A stretch of 64,000 nucleotides of DNA from an uncultured Bacteroidota bacterium. GTDB lineage: Bacteria > Bacteroidota > Bacteroidia > B-17B0 > Aurantibacillaceae. The stretch is from positions 169,638 to 233,637 of the forward strand of contig CAITNS010000040.1 in NCBI GenBank assembly GCA_903893815.1. Direction: 5' to 3'. The notes under the pieces are model-generated. The model was not told the DNA's origin, searched no databases, and saw only the letters and a program-made list of their open reading frames with translations. This document shows, in pieces, positions 51,636 to 60,649 of the stretch; within the stretch, counting starts at the first letter, position 1, and every line of letters starts with the position of its first letter. The translations under genes were made by a program, and so were the position numbers.

Positions 51636-54068
51636 ATGTATTCAAATGCTACGCAAACTAAAGTTACCTGCTACCACTGCGGTGAGGATGTAGTAGAAAA
51701 ACATTACCATATTAAAGAAAAAGAATTTTGTTGCAGAGGTTGCCAAACGGTTTACGAAATAATCAATAAAAGTGATTTATGCTCCTATTATGATTTAGAA
51801 CAAAATCCTGGCATTAATCAAAAACAAGAAATAAGAAAAGGTAAATTCGATTTTTTAGATGACGCACAAATCATCAAAAAATTAATCCACTTTCAAGATG
51901 ATACGCATCAACATATTATTTTCTATTTGCCTCAAATGCACTGCGCATCTTGTATTTGGATTTTAGAACATCTAAATAAGATCAATTCAGGTATTATTAA
52001 ATCTCAAGTTAATTTCATTAAGAAAGAAGTAACTATTATCTATAATTTTCACGAAACCTCTCTAAAAAAGGTAGCAGAAGCATTAACCCTTATTGGTTAT
52101 GAACCCCATATCAGCTTAAATGATGTAAGTACTGACAAAGTAAAAAAATATGATACGACTGCCATTGTAAAATTAGGAATTGCTGGTTTTTGTTTTGGTA
52201 ATATCATGATGTTAAGTTTTCCTGAATATTTTTCGTTGGCAAAATCGGATGATATTGGATTAAAAACTTGGTTTAGTTACTTGAATTTATTTTTAGCACT
52301 TCCTGTATTTTTCTATTCTGCCTCTGAGTTTTTCATATCTGGATATAAAGGCCTTCGTCAAAAATTCTTAAACATCGATGCTCCTATAGCAATAGCTGTA
52401 TTAATAACCTTTGGAAGAAGTTTGTATGAAATAATATCGGGTACGGGAGCTGGCTATTTGGACTCGATGAGTGGAATAGTATTCTTTATGTTAATTGGAA
52501 GGTATTTTCAAAACAGAACTTACCAAAGTATTTCATTTGATAGAGATTTCACTTCGTATTTTCCATTGGGTGTAAGCGTTATTAATGAAGATGGAACTGA
52601 GAAACAAATATCAGTAGCTGATTTAAAAGTAGGTAACAGAATAAAAATTCATAATGATGAGATTATTCCTGCTGATTCTATTTTATTTTTAGGTAAGGCA
52701 ACTATCGATTACAGTTTTGTATCAGGCGAATCTTTACCAGTTGAAAAATCTATTGGCGAAATAGCTTATGCTGGCGGTAAACAAACATCTGGCGCTATTG
52801 AATTAGAGGTGGTAAAAGAAGTGTCTCAAAGTTACTTAACTCAATTATGGAACAATGAAGCCTTTAAAGAAAATAAAGAAAAGGTTAAAGTTTCTTTTAT
52901 TCATAGAGTAAGCAGATACTTTACTTATTTTCTATTTTCAATTGCTGCCATAGCGGCTATTTATTGGTCTATTAATGACCCTTCAAAAGTGTGGGGCGCT
53001 GTAACTGCCATATTAATTGTTGCTTGTCCGTGTGCTTTGTTATTGAGTGCAACTTTTACAAATGGTAATATGATTCGCATTTTAAATAAATACAAATTGT
53101 ATGTAAAAAATGCTTCGGTTATTGAATACATGTCGGAAATAGACACTGTTGTGTTTGACAAGACTGGCACTATAACAGAACAAGGCAAATCTGAGATTTC
53201 TTTTCAAGGAATTGAATTATTTGAAACGCAATCTCAATTAATTCATTCATTAGCCAATCAATCTAATCATCCATTAAGTAAAAGCATTGTGTCTTTCTTA
53301 CCATTTAGTAAAAGATTGAACATTAAAAACTATAAGGAATTTAAAGGTTTTGGCACATCCGCTACTATCAACGGACATTTTATCAAAATGGGATCTTCTG
53401 ATTTTGTTTTAGGAAAAGACAGTGCTCAACTAATTTCGGGAAGTAGAGTGTATGTAAGTATTGATGAAGAATTTATAGGTTATTTCATTGTAAAAAATGC
53501 CTACAGAAATGGGTTAGAAAAAATTGTTTCATCACTACATACTCAATTCGATTTAAAAATATTATCAGGCGACAACTCTTCTGAAGAGAATTACTTGAAA
53601 ACTATTTTCGGAAATAAAACAGAAATGCTATTTGAGCAAAAACCAGAGGATAAATTAAACTTCATTAAACACCTTCAAAATAATCATAAAAAAGTATTAA
53701 TGATTGGTGATGGGTTAAATGATGCTGGTGCTTTAAAACAAAGTAATGTTGGTATAGCAATAAGTGATAATACAAATAACTTTTCTCCAGCATGTGATGC
53801 TGTTTTATCTGGAAAAAATTTCACTTTATTAAAAGAATTGGTAAACTATTGTAGAAAACAAAAAACAATTATTTTTTCAAGTTTTGTTTTATCAATACTC
53901 TATAATTTTGTAGGATTATTCTTCGCTGTTCAGGGCGATTTAAAACCTGTAATTGCCGCTATTCTTATGCCAATCAGCTCTATCAGTATTGTTTTATTAA
54001 CTACAGGCTTGAGCTCATTTTATGAGTTAAAACTCAAAAAACTAAATCCTGATAAAAGTCAGTTTTGA
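51636..54068 (+). CDS. ccoI: Copper-translocating P-type ATPase CcoI (FixI) for cbb3 oxidase assembly
   Basis: An 810-residue P1B ATPase. The frame is open from 51588, but that part contains the promoter, so the start is the ATG at 51636 (MYSNATQTKVTCYHCGED). Residues 10-45 hold a Cys-rich motif (CYHCGE ... FCCRGCQTVYE) typical of FixI/CcoI. A heavy-metal domain has HCASCIW. The membrane CPC is 464-466, phosphorylated Asp508 is in DKTGT, and GDGLNDAGAL is the hinge. It supplies copper to the cbb3 oxidase CuB site. First gene before ccoS-ccoNO-ccoQ-ccoP. Confidence 0.92.
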   Translation: MYSNATQTKVTCYHCGEDVVEKHYHIKEKEFCCRGCQTVYEIINKSDLCSYYDLEQNPGINQKQEIRKGKFDFLDDAQIIKKLIHFQDDTHQHIIFYLPQMHCASCIWILEHLNKINSGIIKSQVNFIKKEVTIIYNFHETSLKKVAEALTLIGYEPHISLNDVSTDKVKKYDTTAIVKLGIAGFCFGNIMMLSFPEYFSLAKSDDIGLKTWFSYLNLFLALPVFFYSASEFFISGYKGLRQKFLNIDAPIAIAVLITFGRSLYEIISGTGAGYLDSMSGIVFFMLIGRYFQNRTYQSISFDRDFTSYFPLGVSVINEDGTEKQISVADLKVGNRIKIHNDEIIPADSILFLGKATIDYSFVSGESLPVEKSIGEIAYAGGKQTSGAIELEVVKEVSQSYLTQLWNNEAFKENKEKVKVSFIHRVSRYFTYFLFSIAAIAAIYWSINDPSKVWGAVTAILIVACPCALLLSATFTNGNMIRILNKYKLYVKNASVIEYMSEIDTVVFDKTGTITEQGKSEISFQGIELFETQSQLIHSLANQSNHPLSKSIVSFLPFSKRLNIKNYKEFKGFGTSATINGHFIKMGSSDFVLGKDSAQLISGSRVYVSIDEEFIGYFIVKNAYRNGLEKIVSSLHTQFDLKILSGDNSSEENYLKTIFGNKTEMLFEQKPEDKLNFIKHLQNNHKKVLMIGDGLNDAGALKQSNVGIAISDNTNNFSPACDAVLSGKNFTLLKELVNYCRKQKTIIFSSFVLSILYNFVGLFFAVQGDLKPVIAAILMPISSISIVLLTTGLSSFYELKLKKLNPDKSQF

Positions 54069-54113
54069 TACTGACTATAATCAATTACAAAAAATGTTAA
54101 CTACCTAATTTTA
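54050..54113 (+). promoter_or_regulatory. FNR-like promoter of the ccoS-ccoNOQP operon
   Basis: Boxes TGATAAAAGTCA (54050-54061, inside the end of ccoI) and TGACTATAATCA (54072-54083), both exact and 22 bp apart. The -7 element TAATTTTA (54106-54113) lacks the last G; the nearer box is centred 28.5 bp upstream of it. Start codon of ccoS at 54122. Confidence 0.62.
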
Positions 54114-54121
54114 CACCCGAT

Positions 54122-54313
54122 ATGAGCGCAATTTTCATCATGATAGGAGCCAGCCTGCTACTGGCAATAGGGTTTTTGATAGCCTTTATTTGGTCGGTGA
54201 AAAGTAATCAATATGAAGACGATTACACTCCTTCAGTAAGAATATTATTTGATAACACCACAATCCAAGAAACTAAACAAGAAACAAATAATAACACCAA
54301 AAAAACAAAATAA
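54122..54313 (+). CDS. ccoS: cbb3-type oxidase assembly protein CcoS
   Basis: A 63-residue protein with one membrane segment (about 3-25) and the family pattern IFIMIGASLLLAIGFLIAFIWSVKSNQYEDDYTPSVRIL. CcoS is needed to load cofactors into the cbb3 oxidase. The tail is Asn/Thr/Lys-rich. ccoNO begins 1 bp after its stop codon. Confidence 0.92.
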   Translation: MSAIFIMIGASLLLAIGFLIAFIWSVKSNQYEDDYTPSVRILFDNTTIQETKQETNNNTKKTK

Positions 54314-54314
54314 T

Positions 54315-56441
54315 ATGGAACTACAAAAATTTCAGTACGACAACAAAACAGTTAAGATGTTTGCATACGCAACCATTCTTTGGGGCTTAGTTGGTATGCT
54401 AGTTGGATTAATCGCTGCTATACAACTTTATCTACCAGCAGCAAACATGTCATTACCGTATACTACCTTCGGTCGTTTACGTCCACTACACACAAATGCA
54501 GTAATTTTTGCCTTTGTTGGTAATGGTATTTTTATGGGTGTTTATTATTCGTTGCAACGTTTATTAAAAGCTCGTATGTTCAGTGATTTATTAAGTAAAA
54601 TTCACTTTTGGGGCTGGCAATTAATCATTGTATTAGCAGCTGCTACTTTAATCATGGGTAAAACTACTGGTAAAGAATATGCAGAGTTAGAATGGCCGAT
54701 TGATATTTTAATCACTTTAGTATGGGTTGTATTTGGCTGGAATATGTTCGGTACAATTATTCGTCGTCGTGAACGCCATTTATACGTAGCAATTTGGTTC
54801 TACATTGCAACTTTTGTAACTGTAGCTATGTTACACATTGTAAACTCAATTGAAATCCCTGTTTCATTTTGGAAATCATACTCTTGGTATGCAGGTGTGC
54901 AAGATGCTTTAGTGCAATGGTGGTATGGACACAATGCGGTGGCATTTTTCTTAACTACACCATACTTAGGTTTAATGTATTATTTCTTACCTAAAATTGC
55001 ACAACGTCCCGTTTACTCTTATCGTTTATCAATCATTCACTTTTGGGCATTAATTTTCTTATACATATGGGCTGGTCCTCACCATTTGTTATATACTTCT
55101 GTTCCTGATTGGGCCCAATCTTTAGGTGTTGTATTCTCTGTGATGTTAATTGCTCCATCTTGGGGTGGTATGATTAATGGATTATTAACATTACGTGGCG
55201 CATGGGATAGAGTTCGTGACAATGTAGGTTTAAAATTCTTAGTAGTTGCTGTAACCGCTTATGGTATGGCTACTTTTGAAGGTCCAATGTTATCTTTAAA
55301 AAATGTAAATGCTGTAGCGCATTACACAGATTGGATTGTTGCTCACGTTCACGTTGGAGCATTAGGATGGAATGGATTTATGACATTTGGTATCCTATAT
55401 TGGTTAATACCAAGATTATTTCAAACAAAATTATATTCCGAAAAATTAGCTAACATGCATTTCTGGATTGGTACATTAGGTATTGTATTATATGCCGTTC
55501 CAATGTATTGGGCAGGTTTCATGCAATCATCTATGTGGAAAGATTTTACGCCTGAAGGTCAATTAAAATGGCAATTCATGGACACAGTAACTAAAATGAT
55601 TCCATTTTATATTGCTCGTTCAGTTGGTGGTGCATTATTCTTAGTAGGAGCTATCTTAATGACTTACAATTTAATTAAAACAATTAAAGTTGGTACATTC
55701 TTAGAAATTGAAGAAGATCAAGCGCCTGCATTAGTTGGGGAATATCAATCTCACTCTAAAGATCACTGGCACCGTTGGATTGAGCGTAAACCAATTCAGT
55801 TAATGATTGTAAGTTTAGTAGTAGTGGCTATTGGTGGCTTAATTGAATTTGTTCCAGTGTTCTTAGTTAAATCAAACATTCCTACAATTGTAAGTGTTAA
55901 ACCCTACACTCCATTAGAATTACAAGGAAGAGACATTTATATCCGCGAAGGTTGCTATACATGTCACTCACAAATGGTTCGTCCTTTCAGAAGTGAAACT
56001 GCTCGTTATGGAGAATATTCAAAAGCAGGAGAATTTGTGTACGATCATCCATTCCAATGGGGTTCAAAACGTACTGGTCCAGATTTAGCTCGAGAAGGTG
56101 GTAAATATCCAGATAGTTGGCATTATAATCACATGTTAGATCCAACATCAATGTCACCAGGTTCTGTTATGCCAACTTACCCTTGGTTGTTAGAAGATCA
56201 ATTAGATGCAAATTCAACTATCGCAAAAATAAAAGCAATGAAACGTTTAGGTGTTCCTTATCCAGAGGGTTATGAAAATAATGCCATAAAAGACATGGAA
56301 GCACAAGCAAAAGAAATTGCTGCTAACTTGAAAAAAGATGGTATTGAAACATTACCTGACAGAGAGATTGTAGCGTTAATTTCTTACTTACAACGCTTAG
56401 GAAAAGACATTAAAGCTGAAGGTTTAAAAGCACAAAAATAA
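54315..56441 (+). CDS. ccoNO: Fused cbb3 cytochrome oxidase subunits I and II
   Basis: A 708-residue protein starting at the ATG at 54315; the longer frame from 54249 overlaps ccoS. Residues 1-480 are CcoN, the haem b/b3-CuB subunit with about 12 membrane segments: RLRPLHTNAVIFAF, QWWYGHNAVAFFL, GPHHLLYTSVPDWAQSLG and DWIVAHVHVGALGWNGF carry the haem and copper His ligands. Residues about 510-708 are CcoO, membrane-anchored, with one haem c at CYTCH (547-551). The fusion is usual in Bacteroidota. It reduces oxygen with high affinity. Confidence 0.97.
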   Translation: MELQKFQYDNKTVKMFAYATILWGLVGMLVGLIAAIQLYLPAANMSLPYTTFGRLRPLHTNAVIFAFVGNGIFMGVYYSLQRLLKARMFSDLLSKIHFWGWQLIIVLAAATLIMGKTTGKEYAELEWPIDILITLVWVVFGWNMFGTIIRRRERHLYVAIWFYIATFVTVAMLHIVNSIEIPVSFWKSYSWYAGVQDALVQWWYGHNAVAFFLTTPYLGLMYYFLPKIAQRPVYSYRLSIIHFWALIFLYIWAGPHHLLYTSVPDWAQSLGVVFSVMLIAPSWGGMINGLLTLRGAWDRVRDNVGLKFLVVAVTAYGMATFEGPMLSLKNVNAVAHYTDWIVAHVHVGALGWNGFMTFGILYWLIPRLFQTKLYSEKLANMHFWIGTLGIVLYAVPMYWAGFMQSSMWKDFTPEGQLKWQFMDTVTKMIPFYIARSVGGALFLVGAILMTYNLIKTIKVGTFLEIEEDQAPALVGEYQSHSKDHWHRWIERKPIQLMIVSLVVVAIGGLIEFVPVFLVKSNIPTIVSVKPYTPLELQGRDIYIREGCYTCHSQMVRPFRSETARYGEYSKAGEFVYDHPFQWGSKRTGPDLAREGGKYPDSWHYNHMLDPTSMSPGSVMPTYPWLLEDQLDANSTIAKIKAMKRLGVPYPEGYENNAIKDMEAQAKEIAANLKKDGIETLPDREIVALISYLQRLGKDIKAEGLKAQK

Positions 56442-56466
56442 TTTATAACTATTTAAACGTATTAAA

Positions 56467-56640
56467 ATGAAATTCAAAAACTATTTGGAAAGTATCACCG
56501 GAATCGGGATTTATCCACTCATATCATTACTAATATTTGTTGTGTTTTTTGGCTTAGTTACTTTTTATGTAATTAAAGGAAATAAAAAACATTTCGAAAA
56601 ATTAAGCAATCTTCCAATCAACGATAACGAAACTAATTAA
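56467..56640 (+). CDS. ccoQ: cbb3 oxidase subunit CcoQ
   Basis: A 57-residue protein: MKFKNYLESITGIGIYPLIS, then a membrane segment LLIFVVFFGLVTFYVI and a charged tail (KHFEKLSNLPINDN). The size, single span and place between ccoNO and ccoP identify CcoQ (FixQ), which stabilises the cbb3 complex. It begins 25 bp after ccoNO, and ccoP begins 3 bp after its stop. Confidence 0.88.
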   Translation: MKFKNYLESITGIGIYPLISLLIFVVFFGLVTFYVIKGNKKHFEKLSNLPINDNETN

Positions 56641-56643
56641 TCT

Positions 56644-57864
56644 ATGCTTATGAACAATTTCAATAAACTAAAAACACTTGCTGTTGCAATGTTAATTCCT
56701 GCAGTGAGTTTCTGTCAGGAACAAGCAACCAAAGAAAGTTCATCTTATTTTTCGAATGTATTGTTTTTAACTTTGTTAGCCACAATTATTATTTTAGCTG
56801 TGGTTATATCCGCATTTAGTAGCGTATTTAAAAACATTGCAGATAGTGATTACTTAACCACTAAATACAACAATAAAAAAGATGACCAGTCTTCAACTAC
56901 TAGAAATGTAAGTTCTATAATTTTATTATTGCTTTCACTCTCTATGTTTTCGCAAGAAAAGGTGGCTGCTATTGTAAAAGTAGATGATGGCAGAATTGGT
57001 GGTTTAGATCAATTCACATTCTATTTTATGGCTACAATTATATTAATAGAATTAATTGTATTAGCATTAATCATCTATCAATTTAATTATTTAGTAAAAA
57101 CAGTTACTGCAGTTGAAACAACAACAAAAGCAACTAAAATTACTGAGTCTAAAATTATGATGAGTTTAACTGATGCTGTTGCTATTGAAGAAGAAGACAG
57201 TATTATGTTAGATCATGATTATGATGGAATTAAAGAATTAGATAATAATTTACCACCTTGGTGGAAATATGGTTTCTATTTAACAATAGTTGTTGCAATC
57301 GTATATTTAATAAACTACCACGTAATAGGCACGGGCGATTTGCAAGGTAAAGAATACGAAAAAGAAATTGCTCAAGCAAAACTAGAAGTTGATGAATTCA
57401 TGAAAACATCCGCAAATAATGTAGATGAAAACACAGTGAAATTATTAACTGAAGCGACTGATATTGCAACAGGAAAAGATTTATATATCGTAAACTGCGT
57501 TGCTTGTCATGGTAAAGGTGGCGAAGGTACTGTTGGTCCAAATTTAACAGATGATTATTGGTTGCATGGCGCTAGTATTCAAGACTTATTTAAAACTCTA
57601 AAATATGGTTGGGTTGAAAAAGGAATGAAGGCTTGGAAAGAAGATTTATCTCCAATGCAAATGGCACAAATTGCATCATTTATCAAAACCTTAAAAGGAA
57701 CTAATCCTCCAAATCCAAAAGCACCTCAAGGTGATTTGTATACAGAAGCTGGAGTAGCTCCAATAAGCGATTCAACAGTAGTTGCAAGTGATAGCTTAAA
57801 TATTCAAATCAAAGCAGATAGTTTAAAAGCAGCTGCTAGCGCAACTGTTGCTGCTAAAAAATAA
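56644..57864 (+). CDS. ccoP: cbb3 oxidase subunit CcoP, one-haem form with an N-terminal extension
   Basis: A 406-residue protein. The CcoP core starts near residue 195 with DHDYDGIKELDNNLPPWWKYGFYLTIV and a membrane segment. One haem c site, CVACHGKGGEGTVGPNL, lies at 285-289. Proteobacterial CcoP has two. The first 190 residues hold a signal-like segment and two more membrane segments (about 37-58, 122-145), with an internal hydrophobic stretch ending SMFSQ. The C-terminal 45 residues are Ala/Ser-rich. It passes electrons from cytochrome c to CcoO. Confidence 0.93.
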   Translation: MLMNNFNKLKTLAVAMLIPAVSFCQEQATKESSSYFSNVLFLTLLATIIILAVVISAFSSVFKNIADSDYLTTKYNNKKDDQSSTTRNVSSIILLLLSLSMFSQEKVAAIVKVDDGRIGGLDQFTFYFMATIILIELIVLALIIYQFNYLVKTVTAVETTTKATKITESKIMMSLTDAVAIEEEDSIMLDHDYDGIKELDNNLPPWWKYGFYLTIVVAIVYLINYHVIGTGDLQGKEYEKEIAQAKLEVDEFMKTSANNVDENTVKLLTEATDIATGKDLYIVNCVACHGKGGEGTVGPNLTDDYWLHGASIQDLFKTLKYGWVEKGMKAWKEDLSPMQMAQIASFIKTLKGTNPPNPKAPQGDLYTEAGVAPISDSTVVASDSLNIQIKADSLKAAASATVAAKK

Positions 57865-57921
57865 AGCCTATTTTCTAAAAGATTCATTTCTTAATCAACA
57901 TGTTTAAGCACTATAACAATA

Positions 57922-59349
57922 ATGGACTCTCAAAACAATAAACATAACGATCAACATGATGAATCTTTTAGAGATAGTATTGCCACCATTAATGCAGAAG
58001 GAGAAAGAGCATTTGTATATCCTACAAAACCATTCGGAAAGTATTACGATTTAAGAACTTATTTTACTTGGTTTTATTTAATTGTATTCTTTTCTGTTCC
58101 ATTTATAAAATATAATGGCGAGCCATTATTTTTATTTAACGTTCCTGAGAAGAAATTTATTTTATTTGGTTCCATTTTTTGGGCACAAGATTTCTTCATC
58201 TTTGGTTTAGGAATGCTAATCTTTATAGTATTCATTGCTTTATTTACTGTAGTATTCGGAAGATTATTCTGCGGTTGGGCCTGTCCTCAAACTATCTTTA
58301 TGGAAATGATATTCCGTAAAATAGAATATTGGATTGATGGGGATGCTAACTATCAAAAAGCATTAAAAAAAGCGCCGTGGAATGCCGAAAAAATAAGAAA
58401 GCGTGTTTTAAAATTTTTAGCATTTTATAGTATCTCTTTTATTATTGCCCTTACTTTACTAAGCTATGTTATTAGTATCGATCATGTATTTAATATCTTA
58501 AGCAACATAGGCGAAAGATTAGGCGCGTTTTTAGGAATCATTTTATTTACTACTGTCTTCTTTTTTGTGTATTGGTGGTTTAGAGAACAAGTATGCTTAA
58601 TAGTTTGTCCTTATGGAAGAATGCAAGGTGTTTTATTAGACAAAAATTCAGTTGTAGTTGCTTACGATTATGTAAGAGGAGAAGATAGACATCACTTTAA
58701 AAAGAATGAAGTAAGAACGGGTGGTGATTGCATCGATTGTAATTTATGTGTAAAAGTTTGTCCAACGGGTATTGATATTAGAGATGGGACTCAATTAGAG
58801 TGTATTAGTTGTACAGCTTGTATAGATGCCTGCGACCATATGATGGATAGTGTAGGTCTTGAGAAAGGTTTGATTCGTTACGATTCTGAAAATGGAATTA
58901 AAGACAAAGTAAAGCTTGCCTTTACCACTAGAATGAAAGCTTACTCACTTGTATTGCTAATTTTAATTGGAGTAGAAACTGTTTTATTAACAACTCGTTC
59001 TGATTATGATGCCACTATTTTAAGAGCAAAAGGCATGTTATATCAAGAACAACCGAACGATCAATTAAGTAATTTATTTACCATTAAACTGGTAAACAAA
59101 ACAAGAGAAGAATTACCTGTAGAATTGAAAGTAGAAAATTTTAAAGATTATAAAATTCAATTGATTGGTAAGGACATTGAAGTAAAACCCGAAGCAGTTA
59201 GCATGGGCGAATTCTTTGTATTCTTAAACAAAAAAGATATTGTAGACCGAAAAGTAAAATTAGAAATTGGCGTTTATTCAAACGGTAAAAAAATAAAAAC
59301 AGTAAAAACCAATTTTTTAGGCCCTATTAAATTTAAAAGTAACAACTAA
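57922..59349 (+). CDS. ccoG: cbb3 oxidase accessory protein CcoG (RdxA/FixG)
   Basis: A 475-residue membrane iron-sulfur protein. Membrane segments flank FGRLFCGWACPQTIFMEMIFRKIEYWI. Two [4Fe-4S] motifs lie near residues 270-310: CIDCNLCVKVCPTGIDIRDG and CISCTACIDACDHMM. An Ig-like domain follows (about 380-475). CcoG reduces copper for the CuB site. It starts 57 bp after ccoP and is followed 12 bp later by ccoH. Confidence 0.95.
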   Translation: MDSQNNKHNDQHDESFRDSIATINAEGERAFVYPTKPFGKYYDLRTYFTWFYLIVFFSVPFIKYNGEPLFLFNVPEKKFILFGSIFWAQDFFIFGLGMLIFIVFIALFTVVFGRLFCGWACPQTIFMEMIFRKIEYWIDGDANYQKALKKAPWNAEKIRKRVLKFLAFYSISFIIALTLLSYVISIDHVFNILSNIGERLGAFLGIILFTTVFFFVYWWFREQVCLIVCPYGRMQGVLLDKNSVVVAYDYVRGEDRHHFKKNEVRTGGDCIDCNLCVKVCPTGIDIRDGTQLECISCTACIDACDHMMDSVGLEKGLIRYDSENGIKDKVKLAFTTRMKAYSLVLLILIGVETVLLTTRSDYDATILRAKGMLYQEQPNDQLSNLFTIKLVNKTREELPVELKVENFKDYKIQLIGKDIEVKPEAVSMGEFFVFLNKKDIVDRKVKLEIGVYSNGKKIKTVKTNFLGPIKFKSNN

Positions 59350-59361
59350 AATAAATTAATT

Positions 59362-59796
59362 ATGAACTTTGGAGGAAGAATAGTCGTTTTGTATTTAAGT
59401 TTTGTAGCACTCATAGTAGCACTAGTTGTGATGAGCTACGGACAAAAAGTAGATTTAGTGAGCGATGATTACTACGCTCAAGAAATGAAATTTCAAGATA
59501 AAATAGATGCAATTAATAACGAAAAAGAACTAGTTGGTTCCATACACCATTCCATAAATGGAAATGAAATTACTCTAACTGCAGATTCTAGTTTATTAAG
59601 TGCGGATTTTGAAGGAACCATTCATTTTTTCCGACCGTCTGATTCTAGTAAAGACATTAATTTAAAAATGAACTTTGTAAACAATACGCAAGCAATCGAC
59701 TCAAAACAATTAGTACACGGTGCATACAAATTACAATTATCATGGACAAGCAATCAAAAAAAATATTTTAAAGAAGAAGTTATTTTTATTAATTAA
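59362..59796 (+). CDS. ccoH: CcoH/FixH-family protein
   Basis: A 144-residue protein with an N-terminal membrane anchor (about 7-27) and the short family pattern GRIVVLYLSFVALIVALV followed by VSDDYYAQEMKFQDKID. The rest is a small periplasmic beta-domain (YKLQLSWTSNQKKYFKEEV). CcoH is needed to assemble or stabilise cbb3 oxidase. A hairpin (59805-59851) separates it from the exporter gene. Confidence 0.9.
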   Translation: MNFGGRIVVLYLSFVALIVALVVMSYGQKVDLVSDDYYAQEMKFQDKIDAINNEKELVGSIHHSINGNEITLTADSSLLSADFEGTIHFFRPSDSSKDINLKMNFVNNTQAIDSKQLVHGAYKLQLSWTSNQKKYFKEEVIFIN

Positions 59797-59804
59797 TTAT
59801 GAAA

Positions 59805-59851
59805 TATCCAGGTTTCTTCTATCGAACAAACGCAAATAACTAACCTGGATA
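59805..59851 (+). other. Hairpin between ccoH and the exporter gene
   Basis: TATCCAGGTT (59805-59814) pairs with AACCTGGATA (59842-59851) over a 27-base loop. No T-run follows, so it is more likely an RNA-processing or stability element than a terminator. Confidence 0.4.
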
Positions 59852-59887
59852 AACCATATGGCAATCAAAAAACAATAATAAAGACAT

Positions 59888-60646
59888 ATGACATTAATCA
59901 TCGCTGCCACATCATTAGGTCTCCTAGGGAGCTTCCATTGTATTGGCATGTGTGGTCCAATTGCATTAGCTCTTCCAGTTCACCAATACTCTCCATTAAA
60001 AAAATACTTCGGAATTTTTTTATACAATCTAGGTAGAGTTGCTACCTACACTTTCTTAGGTGTTATATTTGGTTTATTAGGTCAATCTTTTTTCTTAGGA
60101 GGCTTTCAACAAATACTTTCTATCGTCATCGGAGCATTACTTTTGCTTTCAGTAATCTTTACAAATTCAAAATCATTACATAGGGCAAAAAGTTTAGGCT
60201 TCCTTTATTCATTTATCAACTCAGTTAAAAATCAATTAGGTAATTTATTTAATAAAAAAGGCTTACACTTTTTATTCTTTATTGGTTTATTAAATGGCTT
60301 ATTACCATGCGGTTTGGTATACCTTGGGATTGCTGGAGCCATTGCAACAGGGCACTATATAAAAGGTGCTGAGTTTATGTTTTACTTTGGCATTGGCACC
60401 GTTCCTATTATGTATGCCGTAGCATTTTTAGGACAATTCATCACCTTAAAATATCGTAATCATATTCGTCATGCTATGCCTTATATAGTATCTATTATGG
60501 CAGTGATGTTAATTGTTAGAGGATTGAATTTAGGGATTCCTTATTTAAGTCCTCAATTTGAAAAAGAAACTCATAAAGTAAGTTGCTGCGAAAAACCATC
60601 AACAGGAAAAGAAACCATTAAATGTTCACCAAAAAAATGTCATTAA
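59888..60646 (+). CDS. Sulfite exporter TauE/SafE-like protein with a Cys-rich C-terminus (copper-linked)
   Basis: A 252-residue protein with six or seven membrane segments. GSFHCIGMCGPIALALP near residue 15 and NGLLPCGLVYLGIAGA near 140 are the family's conserved Cys motifs. The tail has CCEKPS and CSPKKCH, a likely metal-binding end. This subgroup accompanies cbb3 oxidase operons and is thought to act in copper delivery or export. The decarboxylase gene starts 3 bp after its stop, so the three genes up to 62640 form one unit. Confidence 0.85.
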   Translation: MTLIIAATSLGLLGSFHCIGMCGPIALALPVHQYSPLKKYFGIFLYNLGRVATYTFLGVIFGLLGQSFFLGGFQQILSIVIGALLLLSVIFTNSKSLHRAKSLGFLYSFINSVKNQLGNLFNKKGLHFLFFIGLLNGLLPCGLVYLGIAGAIATGHYIKGAEFMFYFGIGTVPIMYAVAFLGQFITLKYRNHIRHAMPYIVSIMAVMLIVRGLNLGIPYLSPQFEKETHKVSCCEKPSTGKETIKCSPKKCH

Positions 60647-60649
60647 ATT

